DNA of 9,284 nt, taken from Candidatus Stercoripulliclostridium merdigallinarum. GTDB taxonomy: Bacteria; Bacillota; Clostridia; Christensenellales; DTU072. Positions 1-6,723 of the stretch are shown here, piece after piece. Where the stretch lies: positions 1 through 9,284 of the forward strand of contig DVNF01000106.1 in assembly GCA_018714575.1 (NCBI GenBank). The letters run 5' to 3'. Under the pieces are notes generated by a model. It made no database searches, was not told the DNA's origin, and saw nothing but the letters and a program-made list of their open reading frames with translations. The first letter of the stretch is position 1. Every line of letters begins with the position of its first letter. A program made the position numbers and the translations under genes.

Positions 1-801
1 GGCGGCGGCGTTATCGGCGTGGAAATGGCGGCTATTTATTCCGCGCTGGGTTCCTCCGTCACGATAGTCGAGGCAACGGATAAGCTGTTGCCGCAGATGG
101 ATACGGAACTTGGTAAGTACATAGGAAAGGCTTTTGCCGGCAACGGCATACGAATTTATACCTCGGCAAAAGGCGAGCGCATCTTGCCGTCGGAGGACGG
201 AAACCGCTTGATAATCGATACCGCCGAAGGGCAAAAGGAAATAATTTTCGACAAACTGTTGGTAGCTACGGGCAGACGTCCGAATACCGCCGGAATAGGT
301 TTGGAAAACATCGGAGTTAAAATCGAAAGAGGAATAGTTACAGACGAGTATATGCGCACATCGGTTCCCAAAGTATGGGCTTCGGGTGACGTAAACGGCA
401 AAATGATGTTGGCGCATAAAGCTTATCGCGAAGCCGACGCCGCAGTATCCGATATGTTGGGACAGCCCGTAAAGGTAAGGTACGACAGTATTCCGGAAGC
501 GGTATATACTCTGCCGGAGGTGGCTTCGGTGGGCGCAAAGGAAGGGGACGTTCCCGGCGCAGAGGTCAGGAAAATTCCCGCGTCTTTTTCGGCAAGGTAC
601 GTTGCCGAAAGCGCTTCCCGTGACGGGTTTATAAAGACGGTCAGTTTGAACGGACGGCTGATAGGCATACAGCTTGCCGTGCCTTACGCGACCGAGATCG
701 CCTCCTCCGCGGCGATGATGATAGAGCTGGGAATGACCGCCGACGAAGTAGGAAAACTGTGCTTTCCGCATCCTAGCGTTTCAGAGTTGTTGCTGATTTG
801 A
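1..801 (+). CDS. lpdA: Dihydrolipoamide dehydrogenase (E3), 3' part; 5' end outside the window
   Basis: This is the C-terminal 266 residues of a class I pyridine nucleotide-disulfide oxidoreductase, most likely the FAD/NAD enzyme that reoxidises dihydrolipoamide in 2-oxoacid dehydrogenase or glycine cleavage complexes. The reading frame is open from base 1, where it encodes GGGVIGVE, the glycine-rich NAD-binding turn. It continues with ATGRRPN (window codons 89-95), the FAD-binding ASGDV (127-131), and a dimerisation domain ending in HPSVSE, whose His and Glu lie five residues apart as in the E3 catalytic pair. The FAD-binding N-terminus and redox CxxxxC, about 180 residues, lie upstream of the window. 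The protein stops four residues after the catalytic Glu, so the usual final helix is almost absent. A related reductase (mercuric reductase-like) is possible because the disulfide region is not visible, but HPxxSE favours E3. No clear terminator follows. Confidence 0.88.
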   Translation, partial: GGGVIGVEMAAIYSALGSSVTIVEATDKLLPQMDTELGKYIGKAFAGNGIRIYTSAKGERILPSEDGNRLIIDTAEGQKEIIFDKLLVATGRRPNTAGIGLENIGVKIERGIVTDEYMRTSVPKVWASGDVNGKMMLAHKAYREADAAVSDMLGQPVKVRYDSIPEAVYTLPEVASVGAKEGDVPGAEVRKIPASFSARYVAESASRDGFIKTVSLNGRLIGIQLAVPYATEIASSAAMMIELGMTADEVGKLCFPHPSVSELLLI

Positions 802-846
802 TCGGTAAAACAGGATTTAGGATATTATAGTAAAATATATTTGACG

Positions 847-870
847 AAAGGGTAAACAAAAGGGTAAATA
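847..870 (+). repeat. Two tandem copies of a 12-bp repeat
   Basis: AAAGGGTAAACA (847-858) is followed directly by AAAGGGTAAATA (859-870), differing at one base. The pair lies about 13 bp upstream of the -35 element of the promoter at 883-911. Its position and roughly one-helical-turn period would suit a regulator binding site or an A-rich upstream promoter element. With only two copies, chance duplication is also possible. Confidence 0.5.
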
Positions 871-882
871 AAAGCGAAAACC

Positions 883-911
883 TTGAAAAAGGCGGCTGTT
901 TTTGATATAAT
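883..911 (+). promoter_or_regulatory. Sigma-A-type promoter of the SGNH hydrolase gene
   Basis: TTGAAA (883-888) and a perfect TATAAT (906-911) are separated by exactly 17 bp. Transcription would be expected to start about 7 nt beyond the -10 box, at or next to base 918, which is the A of the downstream ATG. This implies a leaderless or nearly leaderless message. The start site is inferred from spacing and has not been mapped. Confidence 0.75.
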
Positions 912-917
912 CTAAGC

Positions 918-1643
918 ATGAAAAGATACGAAAGATTTTCCGAAAGATTGGCGCTTGCCGTAGCCATGATCGTATTGATCATGTTTATCGTCGTAATGGG
1001 CGGCGCGGCTTTTAAACGTTTCAGGTCGGGCGAAAACGTCTATCACGACTTTAAGGTCGCGCAGTTTGCGCGCGAAAACGCAGACGAGCCTAAGGGCGGC
1101 GTCGTTTTCGTCGGCGACTCGATAACCGATTTTTGCGATCTGGATAAATACTACCCCGGCTTGGACGCCGTAAACAGAGGTATTGCAGGCGATTTGACTA
1201 TAGGTCTGCAACGCCGCATGAACGAATCGATCTTTGATTTGGAACCGCGTTTGGTGGTGTTGCTGATCGGCGTAAACGATCTGGGCAGAAGGTACAAACC
1301 CGACGCGGTCGTTAAAAATATTTTCGATATAATCTCCGAGATCCGCGAAGTTTTGCCCGATACCGAAATCATCCTGCAATCGGTTTATCCCGTAAACGAA
1401 AAATGGGGGAAAGCTTATTTCAAAAGAGTCGCTCCGGGAGTCATCGAAGTAAATAACGCTTTGTCGGCAGGCGAAGCCGAATACGGATATACATACGTGG
1501 ACGTCTATTCCGAATTGGTGGACGAACGCGGCAGCTTGCCCGATGATTTGACCGAGGACGGACTGCACCCGAACGCCGAATGTTACGAAATCATTTCCGC
1601 GTTCCTGTATCCTAAAATACTCGAAGTTTTAAACAAAGCCTAA
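918..1643 (+). CDS. Membrane-anchored SGNH/GDSL-family hydrolase
   Basis: A 241-residue serine hydrolase of the SGNH fold, probably an esterase or deacetylase of unknown substrate (lipid, glycan or cell-wall acyl groups). The blocks appear in order: GDSIT at 66-70 (nucleophile Ser68), NRGIAG at 86-91 (oxyanion Gly91), GVND at 118-121 (oxyanion Asn120) and DGLHPN at 214-219 (catalytic Asp214 and His217). The N-terminus is basic (KRYERFSER) and is followed by a hydrophobic stretch at about 11-32 with no lipobox. This suggests a signal anchor or uncleaved signal peptide that places the enzyme outside the membrane. The first ATG is preferred because it keeps the basic flank of that segment. No Shine-Dalgarno sequence precedes it, and the -10 box ends only 6 nt upstream. 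It has its own promoter and terminator, so it appears monocistronic. Confidence 0.85.
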   Translation: MKRYERFSERLALAVAMIVLIMFIVVMGGAAFKRFRSGENVYHDFKVAQFARENADEPKGGVVFVGDSITDFCDLDKYYPGLDAVNRGIAGDLTIGLQRRMNESIFDLEPRLVVLLIGVNDLGRRYKPDAVVKNIFDIISEIREVLPDTEIILQSVYPVNEKWGKAYFKRVAPGVIEVNNALSAGEAEYGYTYVDVYSELVDERGSLPDDLTEDGLHPNAECYEIISAFLYPKILEVLNKA

Positions 1644-1688
1644 AAAAGGAAAAATCGCTTTTTTCTTAGTTGGGTTTTGCAAACGAAC

Positions 1689-1709
1689 GGCGCATTTTGC
1701 GCCTTTTTT
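1689..1709 (+). terminator. Rho-independent terminator after the SGNH hydrolase
   Basis: GGCGCA (1689-1694) pairs perfectly with TGCGCC (1698-1703) around a TTT loop and is followed by six T residues (1704-1709). A weaker A/T-rich 7-bp dyad lies just upstream, AAAAAAG at 1642-1648 against CTTTTTT at 1658-1664, and may contribute. Together they separate the hydrolase unit from the arginine operon. Confidence 0.85.
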
Positions 1710-1820
1710 ATTTAATAAAATGCTTTTCACGGCGATCGCCCCGAAAGCTTCCTTAAACATTAAAAATGTATAGTATCCCGCGCGTAAGGCGCGCGCAGGC
1801 GCGTCAAATAGCAGGATTAC
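1710..1820. other. Non-coding spacer upstream of the arg operon control region
   Basis: No gene is supported in this part of the 309-nt interval between the hydrolase and argG. It contains a 10-bp palindrome GGCGATCGCC (1731-1740), a small A/T dyad ACATT/AATGT (1757-1769), and a GC-rich dyad CGCGCG/CGCGCG (1779-1784 with 1790-1795, 5-nt loop) that stands out against an otherwise A/T-rich interval. No T-tract follows the GC-rich dyad, so it is not a canonical terminator. I cannot assign a function. Confidence 0.5.
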
Positions 1821-1821
1821 A

Positions 1822-1878
1822 ATGAATACATGGAAAAATTATTCATACTTACTGCATAATTTCCAAAAAATATTCATA
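1822..1878. promoter_or_regulatory. Cluster of ARG-box-like sites (putative ArgR/AhrC operator)
   Basis: The ArgR/AhrC box consensus is WNTGAATWWWWATTCANW. The 18-mer at 1830-1847 (ATGGAAAAATTATTCATA) differs from it at two fixed positions, and the one at 1861-1878 (TTCCAAAAAATATTCATA) at three. Both carry an intact ATTCA half and lie 31 bp apart, close to three helical turns. A further intact half-site, ATGAATA at 1822-1828, forms a wide dyad with TATTCAT at 1840-1846. The position before argG and the function of the downstream genes make arginine-dependent repression likely. A weak promoter (TGGAAA 1831-1836, 18-bp spacer, CATAAT 1855-1860) lies under the boxes and could be the repressed start. 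Confidence 0.7.
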
Positions 1879-1896
1879 AATACCCCCTTCGTTTTG

Positions 1897-1914
1897 TTGA
1901 TTTATACAAATCAA
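1897..1914. promoter_or_regulatory. Perfect 18-bp inverted repeat within the argG promoter
   Basis: TTGATTT (1897-1903) and AAATCAA (1908-1914) are exact reverse complements around ATAC. The element covers the -35 box and most of the spacer, a classical place for a repressor operator. It does not match the ARG-box consensus when centred on its dyad axis. An outer dyad, CCCCTT (1884-1889) with AAGGGG (1913-1918), overlaps its right arm. The binding protein is unknown. Confidence 0.6.
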
Positions 1915-1925
1915 GGGGATATAAT
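1897..1925 (+). promoter_or_regulatory. Main promoter of the arg operon
   Basis: TTGATT (1897-1902), a 17-bp spacer and a perfect TATAAT (1920-1925) form a good sigma-A-type promoter. Transcription would start near 1931-1932, leaving a leader of only about 21 nt before the argG ATG. The GGAGG ribosome binding site (1940-1944) is 8 nt from that ATG. So short a leader leaves no room for a riboswitch, T-box or attenuator if this promoter is the one used. Confidence 0.75.
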
Positions 1926-1952
1926 GTATGTATCAATTCGGAGGCACGAATC

Positions 1953-3176
1953 ATGGATAAAAAAATCAAAAAGATAGTACTTGCATATTCCGGCGGCTTG
2001 GACACGTCGATAATCATTCCCTGGCTGAAGGAAAACTACGATGATCCCGAAATCATAGCTGTCAGCGGCGACGTCGGTCAAGGTACGGAGCTGGACGGTT
2101 TGGAAGAAAAAGCCATCAAAACGGGCGCTTCCAAATTATATATTCTGGATCTGAAAGAAAAGTTTGTCACCGATTACGTATTCCCGACCTTAAAAGCCGG
2201 CGCCAAATACGAAGATTATTTGTTGGGAACGGCGTTTGCCCGTCCGATAATCGCCAAAGCCATAGTCGATATAGCTTTGAAAGAGGGTGCCGACGCCATT
2301 TGTCACGGTTGCACCGGCAAAGGCAACGACCAAGTACGTTTCGAACTGACCATAAAAGCGTTTGCTCCCGGTATGAAGATCATCGCTCCGTGGCGTATTT
2401 GGAACATCAAGAGCCGCGAAGAGGAGATCGAGTATGCCGAGGCGCATAACGTGCCTTTGAAGATAAACCGCGAAACCAACTATTCGAAGGACAAGAACCT
2501 GTGGCATCTTTCCCACGAAGGTTTGGATCTGGAGGATCCGGCAAACGAGCCGCAATACGAAAAGAAGGGATTCCTTGAAATGGGAGTCAGCCCGATAGAC
2601 GCTCCCAACGAACCCACTTACGTCACGATAGATTTCGAAAAGGGCATTCCCGTCAGCGTAGACGGCGAAAAGCTGGATCCCGTATCGTTGGTATACAAAT
2701 TGAACGAATTGGGCGGCAAAAACGGCATCGGACTGTTGGATATAGTCGAAAACAGGTTGGTCGGTATGAAGTCCAGGGGCGTTTACGAAACTCCCGGCGG
2801 AGCCATTTTGTACAAAGCGCACGAAATTTTGGAAACTATCTGCCTGGATCGCGATACCGCTCATTACAAAGCTTTGGTAGCGCAACAATTTGCAGAACAG
2901 GTGTATTTCGGAAAGTGGTTTACTCCGCTGAGGGAGGCTCTGTCCGCATTCGTGGACAAGACCCAGGAAAACGTCACCGGTACGGTAAAGCTGAAACTGT
3001 ACAAGGGCAATATCATAAACGCCGGAGTTACCTCTCCTTATTCGTTGTATAACCCCGAATTTGCGACTTTCGACGAGGACGAAGTCTATAATCAAAAGGA
3101 TTCCGAAGGCTTTATCAACCTGTTCGGACTGCCGCTGACCGTTCGCGCGATAATGGAAAAATCGTTGAAAAAATAA
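1953..3176 (+). CDS. argG: Argininosuccinate synthase
   Basis: This cytoplasmic enzyme joins citrulline and aspartate using ATP (giving AMP and PPi) to form argininosuccinate, the penultimate step to arginine. The 407-residue length is normal for the family. The N-terminal PP-loop AYSGGLDTS (11-19) binds ATP. YLLGTAFARP (89-98) and HGCTGKGNDQVRFE (118-131) are the substrate-binding signatures, and NYSKDKNLWHLSHEG follows in the middle of the protein. The ATG at 1953 follows GGAGG by 8 nt, which fixes the start. The gene ends with two consecutive TAA codons. It is the first gene of the arginine operon and is directly downstream of the ARG-box-like cluster. Confidence 0.97.
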   Translation: MDKKIKKIVLAYSGGLDTSIIIPWLKENYDDPEIIAVSGDVGQGTELDGLEEKAIKTGASKLYILDLKEKFVTDYVFPTLKAGAKYEDYLLGTAFARPIIAKAIVDIALKEGADAICHGCTGKGNDQVRFELTIKAFAPGMKIIAPWRIWNIKSREEEIEYAEAHNVPLKINRETNYSKDKNLWHLSHEGLDLEDPANEPQYEKKGFLEMGVSPIDAPNEPTYVTIDFEKGIPVSVDGEKLDPVSLVYKLNELGGKNGIGLLDIVENRLVGMKSRGVYETPGGAILYKAHEILETICLDRDTAHYKALVAQQFAEQVYFGKWFTPLREALSAFVDKTQENVTGTVKLKLYKGNIINAGVTSPYSLYNPEFATFDEDEVYNQKDSEGFINLFGLPLTVRAIMEKSLKK

Positions 3177-3182
3177 TAAAAG

Positions 3183-3196
3183 ACAGCGTTTGCTGT
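3183..3196 (+). other. Intercistronic hairpin between argG and argH
   Basis: ACAGC (3183-3187) and GCTGT (3192-3196) form a perfect 5-bp stem with a GTTT loop. It sits between the argG stop and the argH ribosome binding site. No T-tract follows, so it is not an intrinsic terminator. It could influence mRNA processing or stability, or be incidental. Confidence 0.35.
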
Positions 3197-3211
3197 GCAT
3201 AAAGGAGAGAT

Positions 3212-4582
3212 ATGGGAAATCTTTGGTCGGCAAGGTTTCAAACCGAGCCCGATGAAAAGTTAAAGGCATTCAACTCATCGATAGCCGTCGATGGGTTGAT
3301 GTATTTAGAGGATATCGAAGGTTCCATCGCCCACGCCACGATGTTGGCGGAGCAGGGGATAATTTCCAAGGACGACGCCGATAAGATCATAGCGGGGTTG
3401 AACGGGATAAAGTCCGATATTCAATCGGGCAAGCTGGTAATAGACCCTAACGCCGAAGATATCCATATGTTTATCGAAGGTGTCCTTACCGAAAGGATAG
3501 GCGAGCCGGGAAAGAGGCTGCATACCGCCCGTTCGCGTAACGACCAAGTGGCAACCGACGTCAGACTGTATCTAAGAAAGCGCGCCGCGACGGTAATGGA
3601 GGACATCCGCTATTTTGTCGACGCTTTGTATAAAGTGGCAAAGGCGCATACCGACTTCGTTATGCCGGGATACACTCATTTACAACGCGCGCAACCGATT
3701 ACCTTGGCGCATCATCTTGCGGCTTATGCCGAAATGTTCATGCGCGATTATTCCAGGTTTTCGGACGCGGTCGGCAGAATGAATTATTGTCCGTTGGGTT
3801 CGGCGGCGCTGGCAGGCACGACCTATCCGATAAACAGGCAACGCACAGCCGAGTTATTGGGATTTACCGCTCCGACGGCGAATTCCTTGGACGGAGTTTC
3901 CGACCGTGACTTTGCGGCGGAGTTGGCGTTTGCCGCTTCACTTGCGATGACCCACCTTTCCAGGCTGTCGGAAGAGGTCATAATGTGGTGTTCGTGGGAG
4001 TTTAAATTCCTGGAACTTGACGACGCGTTCGCAACGGGTTCGTCGATTATGCCGCAAAAGAAAAACCCCGACGTAGCCGAATTGGTCAGAGGAAAAACGG
4101 GAAGAGTTTACGGCGATCTGATAACTTTGCTGACATTGATAAAGGGTCTGCCGCTGGCTTACAATAAGGACTTACAGGAAGACAAAGAGGCGGTTTTCGA
4201 CGCGCTGAAGACTTTGTCGGATTGCTTGGAGATCTTTGCGCCGATGATGCTAAGCGGCAGGTTCAACCGTGAAAACATGTTGAATGCCGCTAAAAAAGGC
4301 TTTATCAACGCAACGGATATGGCGGACTATTTGACGAAAAAGGGGATGCCGTTCCGCTCCGCATACAAATTGGTGGGTGGCTTGGTGTTCCGCGCGCAGG
4401 AAAAGGATATCGGGTTGGAAGATTTTTCGTTGGAGGAATTAAAAGAGCTGTCGCCGCTGTTCGACAGCGACGTTTATTCCGAAATCGACCTGTACAACTG
4501 CGTTATGAAACGTTCGTCGGAGGGCGGCCCCGCAGATATAGAACGACAGCTAAAACACATAGAGGAGTTTTTGAATGCCTGA
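3212..4582 (+). CDS. argH: Argininosuccinate lyase
   Basis: It cleaves argininosuccinate into arginine and fumarate, the last step of the pathway. The 456-residue length is typical of this homotetrameric member of the fumarase/aspartase superfamily. The three conserved regions are present: TARSRND (105-111), YTHLQRAQP (154-162, with the conserved Thr155-His156), and the signature GSSIMPQKKNP (276-286) on the flexible loop that carries the catalytic serine. LPLAYNKDLQEDKE follows it, as expected. The start is supported by AAAGGAG at 3201-3207. The last 8 nt overlap argC, so the two are probably translationally coupled. Confidence 0.97.
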   Translation: MGNLWSARFQTEPDEKLKAFNSSIAVDGLMYLEDIEGSIAHATMLAEQGIISKDDADKIIAGLNGIKSDIQSGKLVIDPNAEDIHMFIEGVLTERIGEPGKRLHTARSRNDQVATDVRLYLRKRAATVMEDIRYFVDALYKVAKAHTDFVMPGYTHLQRAQPITLAHHLAAYAEMFMRDYSRFSDAVGRMNYCPLGSAALAGTTYPINRQRTAELLGFTAPTANSLDGVSDRDFAAELAFAASLAMTHLSRLSEEVIMWCSWEFKFLELDDAFATGSSIMPQKKNPDVAELVRGKTGRVYGDLITLLTLIKGLPLAYNKDLQEDKEAVFDALKTLSDCLEIFAPMMLSGRFNRENMLNAAKKGFINATDMADYLTKKGMPFRSAYKLVGGLVFRAQEKDIGLEDFSLEELKELSPLFDSDVYSEIDLYNCVMKRSSEGGPADIERQLKHIEEFLNA

Positions 4583-5492
4583 AATTTTCATAGACGGTTG
4601 GCAGGGCACAACGGGTCTGCAAATCGTCCAAAGGCTGAAAGAAAGGGACGACCTGAAAGTCGTCGTGTTGGAAGGAGAGGAACGTAAGTCCCTCTTCTCG
4701 CGCATTGCCGCAATAAAAAAAGCCGACGTTACGGTGTTATGTCTGCCTGACGCCGCGGCGAAAGAGATAGCCGAAGTCGCTCCGGAAAGCGCAAGGATCA
4801 TAGACGCGTCCACCGCGCACAGAACCGATCCCGAATGGGTGTACGGTATGCCGGAATTGGGGGCGGAATACAGGGAAAAAATAGCTGTTGCAAACCGTGT
4901 GGCAAATCCCGGCTGTCACGCCTCCGGCGCGATTGCGATATTGTATCCTCTGATTAAAAGCGGAGTTCTGGCTCCCGAAAGTTTACTTTCGGTCACCTCT
5001 TTAACGGGATATTCGGGCGGCGGTAAAAGTATGATCGCCGATTACGAACAAAAAGGCTACGCTTATTCCAGGGCGTACCAACCGATGCAGACGCACAAGC
5101 ATCTGCCCGAAATTTGTTATGTTACGGGTTTAAAAAACGCGCCGGTATTTCTGCCGGTAGTAGAACCATTTTATTCGGGAATGATGGTAACTGTACCGAT
5201 ACATACCGCGTTATTAAACGGGATCGGCTCGACGGAGGAATTGAAAAAGCTGTACTCCGAATTTTATAACGGGACCGGAGTTATTTCGGTGGCGGAAGCC
5301 TACGAAGGCGGTTTTGCGGACGCGGGAAGGTTACATGCCCGCGACGATATGATCGTTTCCGTAGACGGGAATACCGACAGGGTGACCGTCACGGCGATCT
5401 TCGATAACCTTGGAAAGGGAGCGTCGGGCGCTTGCATACAAAATATGAACATAATGCTTGGAATAGAAGAAAGGAAAGGACTAGTTTTATGA
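4575..5492 (+). CDS. argC: N-acetyl-gamma-glutamyl-phosphate reductase, short (type 2) form
   Basis: This enzyme reduces N-acetylglutamyl phosphate to the semialdehyde with NADPH. At 305 residues it resembles the shorter type 2 ArgC family, not the roughly 340-residue type 1 common in argCJBDF operons. IFIDGWQGTTGLQI at the N-terminus replaces the GATGYTG-like dinucleotide loop of type 1. Other landmarks are VLCLPDAAAKE (54-64), IDASTAHRT (76-84), NPGCHASG with catalytic Cys114, TGYSGGGKSMIADYE (144-158) and HKHLPEI (174-180) with a likely catalytic His. The start at 4575 lies inside the end of argH, 7 nt after GAGGAG (4562-4567). The stop overlaps the argJ start as ATGA. Confidence 0.93.
   Translation: MPEIFIDGWQGTTGLQIVQRLKERDDLKVVVLEGEERKSLFSRIAAIKKADVTVLCLPDAAAKEIAEVAPESARIIDASTAHRTDPEWVYGMPELGAEYREKIAVANRVANPGCHASGAIAILYPLIKSGVLAPESLLSVTSLTGYSGGGKSMIADYEQKGYAYSRAYQPMQTHKHLPEICYVTGLKNAPVFLPVVEPFYSGMMVTVPIHTALLNGIGSTEELKKLYSEFYNGTGVISVAEAYEGGFADAGRLHARDDMIVSVDGNTDRVTVTAIFDNLGKGASGACIQNMNIMLGIEERKGLVL
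5475..5480 (+). promoter_or_regulatory. Ribosome binding site that fixes the argJ start
   Basis: AAAGGA at 5475-5480 lies 8 nt before the ATG at 5489. The frame is open further upstream to another ATG at 5432, but those extra 19 residues (MHTKYEHNAWNRRKERTSF) do not resemble the ArgJ N-terminus and would lengthen the overlap with argC to 61 nt. The ATG at 5489, overlapping the argC stop as ATGA, is therefore preferred. Confidence 0.75.
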
Positions 5493-6712
5493 TCGAATAT
5501 ATAGACGGCGGAGTTACCGCGGCTAAAGGCTTTTCGGCGGCGGGGATCCACGCGGGAATCAGGAAAAACCGTTCCAAACGCGATCTTGCGTTGATTTTTT
5601 GCGATAAACGCGCGGCAGCGGCTGCGGTTTATACCACCAATCTTGTAAAAGGCGCGCCGCTGACGGTCACCAAAGCGCATATCGCCGACGGATACGCCAG
5701 GGCCGTCCTGTGTAATTCCGGAAACGCGAATACTTGTAACGCTAACGGCATAGAAATTGCGGAAAAAAGCTCGGAGTTATTGGGTAAAGCTTTAAATATT
5801 GACCCCGGCGACGTCATAGTAGCTTCTACGGGGGTTATCGGTCAGCAGATGAGCCTTGCTCCGTTCGAAAAGGGCATACCGATGTTAAAGGAGGCGTTGT
5901 CCTACGGCGCCGACGGCTCCGTCGCGGCGGCGGAAGCCATAATGACCACGGATACAGTCATGAAATCGGTAGCCGTAAAAACCGTGATAGGCGGCAGCGA
6001 AGTTAAGGTTGGCGGTATAGCCAAAGGCTCCGGCATGATAAATCCGAATATGGCTACGATGTTGGTTTTTGTGACGACGGACGCGGCGATAACGCACGAA
6101 ATGTTACAAAAAGCCGTTTCCGAGGACGTAGCGGATTCTTTTAACATGGTTACGGTTGACGGCGATACTTCGACGAACGATATGTTTACCGTCATGGCTT
6201 CCGGGCTGGCGGGGAACCCGGTGATCGATAACGAGGGTACGGATTTTGCGGCGTTCAAGCAGGCGCTTGCCGCCGTGACCGTAAAGCTTTGTAAAATGTT
6301 GGCTACCGACGGCGAGGGCGCCAGCAAAGCGTTGATTTGTAACGTTACCGGCGCCGGGACAAAGGAAACCGCCAGGATTGCGGCAAAAGCCGTAGTGGGA
6401 AGCTCGTTGGTCAAAGCCGCGTTTTTCGGCGCCGACGCCAACTGGGGCAGAGTGCTGTGCGCGCTGGGGTATTCCGGCGCCGACATCGACGTGGACAAGG
6501 TTGACGTCAGTTTTGAATCTGCGGCGGGAAACATACCCGTTTGCGAAAACGGACGGGGCATAGATTTTTCGGAGGATTTTGCCAAAAAAGTCCTTAGCGA
6601 AAGAGAGATCTATATCAACGTGGAATTACATTCGGGACAGGAAAGCGCCTCCGCATGGGGTTGCGACCTGACCTACGATTACGTTAAAATAAACGGCGAT
6701 TACCGCACCTGA
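5489..6712 (+). CDS. argJ: Glutamate N-acetyltransferase (ornithine acetyltransferase)
   Basis: ArgJ moves the acetyl group from N-acetylornithine to glutamate, releasing ornithine and regenerating N-acetylglutamate. The chain is 407 residues and normally cleaves itself into alpha and beta subunits. The cleavage motif KGSGMINPNMATML is intact at about 179-192, with the break expected between Ala189 and Thr190, the latter becoming the nucleophile. CNSGNANTCN (75-84), DGDTSTND (224-231), GADANWGR near the middle of the beta part and the C-terminal INGDYRT are family signatures. It may be monofunctional or may also use acetyl-CoA (argA-like activity). The sequence does not settle this, and no argA lies nearby. 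It overlaps argC by 4 nt and precedes argB by 11 nt. Confidence 0.96.
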   Translation: MIEYIDGGVTAAKGFSAAGIHAGIRKNRSKRDLALIFCDKRAAAAAVYTTNLVKGAPLTVTKAHIADGYARAVLCNSGNANTCNANGIEIAEKSSELLGKALNIDPGDVIVASTGVIGQQMSLAPFEKGIPMLKEALSYGADGSVAAAEAIMTTDTVMKSVAVKTVIGGSEVKVGGIAKGSGMINPNMATMLVFVTTDAAITHEMLQKAVSEDVADSFNMVTVDGDTSTNDMFTVMASGLAGNPVIDNEGTDFAAFKQALAAVTVKLCKMLATDGEGASKALICNVTGAGTKETARIAAKAVVGSSLVKAAFFGADANWGRVLCALGYSGADIDVDKVDVSFESAAGNIPVCENGRGIDFSEDFAKKVLSEREIYINVELHSGQESASAWGCDLTYDYVKINGDYRT

Positions 6713-6723
6713 ACGGAGGAAAC

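Noticed and set aside
881..892. CCTT-GAAA-AAGG hairpin considered as a terminator for lpdA.
   Set aside because: The 4-bp stem is weak, the following T run is separated by cggctg, and it overlaps the -35 box of the hydrolase promoter.
1731..1740. GGCGATCGCC, containing the cyanobacterial HIP1 octamer GCGATCGC.
   Set aside because: I noticed only one copy in the window, and the gene content and ribosome binding sites do not suggest a cyanobacterium, so it is probably a chance palindrome.
1710..1952. Possible T-box, riboswitch or leader-peptide attenuator before argG.
   Set aside because: No T-box AGGGTGGNACCGCG motif, no leader ORF with arginine codons, and no terminator hairpin with T-tract lies between the promoter and argG. 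The predicted leader is only about 21 nt.
2190..3269. A 359-codon open frame on the minus strand opposite argG, with similar long antisense frames opposite the SGNH hydrolase (912-1568), argJ (5902-6585) and argF (7656-8456).
   Set aside because: Each lies fully opposite a gene with clear family motifs. The antisense proteins have no recognisable domain and look like low-complexity by-products of codon usage.
5432..5488. An upstream ATG that would extend ArgJ by 19 residues.
   Set aside because: The extension is unlike ArgJ N-termini, and the ATG at 5489 has a well-placed AAAGGA and the typical ATGA overlap with argC.
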